A stretch of DNA of 14,673 nucleotides from Gammaproteobacteria bacterium (GTDB lineage: Bacteria > Pseudomonadota > Gammaproteobacteria > BMS3Bbin11), in the NCBI GenBank assembly GCA_030597275.1, contig JAUVSB010000009.1, forward strand, positions 1-14,673, in the 5' to 3' direction. Under the pieces are notes generated by a model that did not search any database, was not told the origin of the DNA, and was given only the letters and a program-made list of their open reading frames with translations. The position numbers and the translations under genes were made by a program. Within the stretch, counting starts at the first letter, position 1; each line of letters opens with the position of its first letter. This document shows positions 14,348 to 14,673 of the stretch, one piece after another.

Positions 14348-14673
14348 CTAAAAAAGAGAGTTCTCAATCGCGTATTTTAGTAAATAGATAGTGGTGATAA
14401 TCAGCGCAACGGAAGATAAACCGAGTAAAGTAAAAATAGTTTTCAGACGGGACATGAATTGGATAAAGGCCTGTTCATCGTTTTCTTTATAGGCGATTGA
14501 GATTGCCTTGGCAGCAAGCAACAATAGAACTCCTATCCATATTGGAATCCAGGCAACAAGTACACCGATTCCAGTAACAGTAATCAGCGCACCGTAAAAA
14601 ATCAGGCAGGCAGCAAACAGACGAACCCAGAACAGGCTTTGATATAGAGGAAAAATTAAGCCGCTAATTTGCA
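14348..14673 (-). CDS. small membrane protein, DUF5362-like, N-terminus missing
   Basis: A frame open from the right window edge to a TAG at 14348-14350 encodes at least 107 residues. It reads ISGLIFPLYQSLFWVRL, a long hydrophobic region with YGALITVTGIGVLVAWIPIWIGVLLL, a charged middle AAKAISIAYKENDEQAFIQFMSRLKT, and a final membrane segment before LKYAIENSLF. Two or three membrane segments around a short charged cytosolic helix match what I recall of DUF5362 proteins, whose function is unknown. The start lies beyond the window. It is in the same direction as the two genes that follow, with a gap of 31 bp to the small ORF. Confidence 0.7.
   Translation of the reverse strand, partial: QISGLIFPLYQSLFWVRLFAACLIFYGALITVTGIGVLVAWIPIWIGVLLLLAAKAISIAYKENDEQAFIQFMSRLKTIFTLLGLSSVALIITTIYLLKYAIENSLF

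Overview
The window is a piece of a gammaproteobacterial chromosome with moderate base composition, from the replication-gene cluster near oriC. The first 19 bases read as the last codons and stop of dnaN (the conserved MPMRL C-terminus of the beta clamp). gyrB, with the Proteobacteria-type insert, begins at 977. The Pseudomonas-like thiD-thiE-hemL run, the MoxR/DUF58/TgpA trio and mlaA also fit Gammaproteobacteria. I cannot name the genus.

Region 1 (1-976) is the most unusual. Enterobacteria and pseudomonads have recF between dnaN and gyrB; here there is about 957 bp without a credible gene. It carries two perfect parS sites (TGTTTCACGTGAAACA, 28-43 and 811-826), a rho-independent terminator, and a nest of hairpins and inverted repeats. 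Each parS site is followed, reading inward, by the same GTGCTRGCGCACRGCTG block, so the sites are the ends of a large imperfect inverted repeat. The interior resembles repeat families seen in many beta- and gammaproteobacteria. gyrB (977-3388) follows, with a possible extended -10 promoter and an operator-like inverted repeat.

Region 2 (3389-6218) is a minus-strand set, mlaA-pip-apaH, meeting gyrB tail to tail. mlaA encodes the outer-membrane lipoprotein for retrograde phospholipid transport. apaH encodes the Ap4A hydrolase. Between them, pip (proline iminopeptidase) is full length in one frame but has a single TAA at codon 67, where the family has the Gln of DQRGCG; it is called a pseudogene.

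Region 3 (6219-12930) is a long plus-strand run with short gaps or overlaps: moxR, a DUF58 gene, tgpA (membrane transglutaminase), thiD, thiE, hemL. The first three form a known cell-envelope association. The next two make the pyrimidine and join it to the thiazole in thiamin synthesis. hemL makes 5-aminolevulinate for tetrapyrroles. Tight spacing suggests a common transcript from a promoter just upstream of moxR.

Region 4 (12931-14673) is on the minus strand: a PF14907-type nucleotidyltransferase-like gene (13050-14177), a 48-codon hydrophobic small ORF overlapping its start (14170-14316), and the C-terminal part of a small DUF5362-like membrane protein running off the right edge. No tRNA, rRNA, CRISPR array, insertion sequence or transposase gene was seen.
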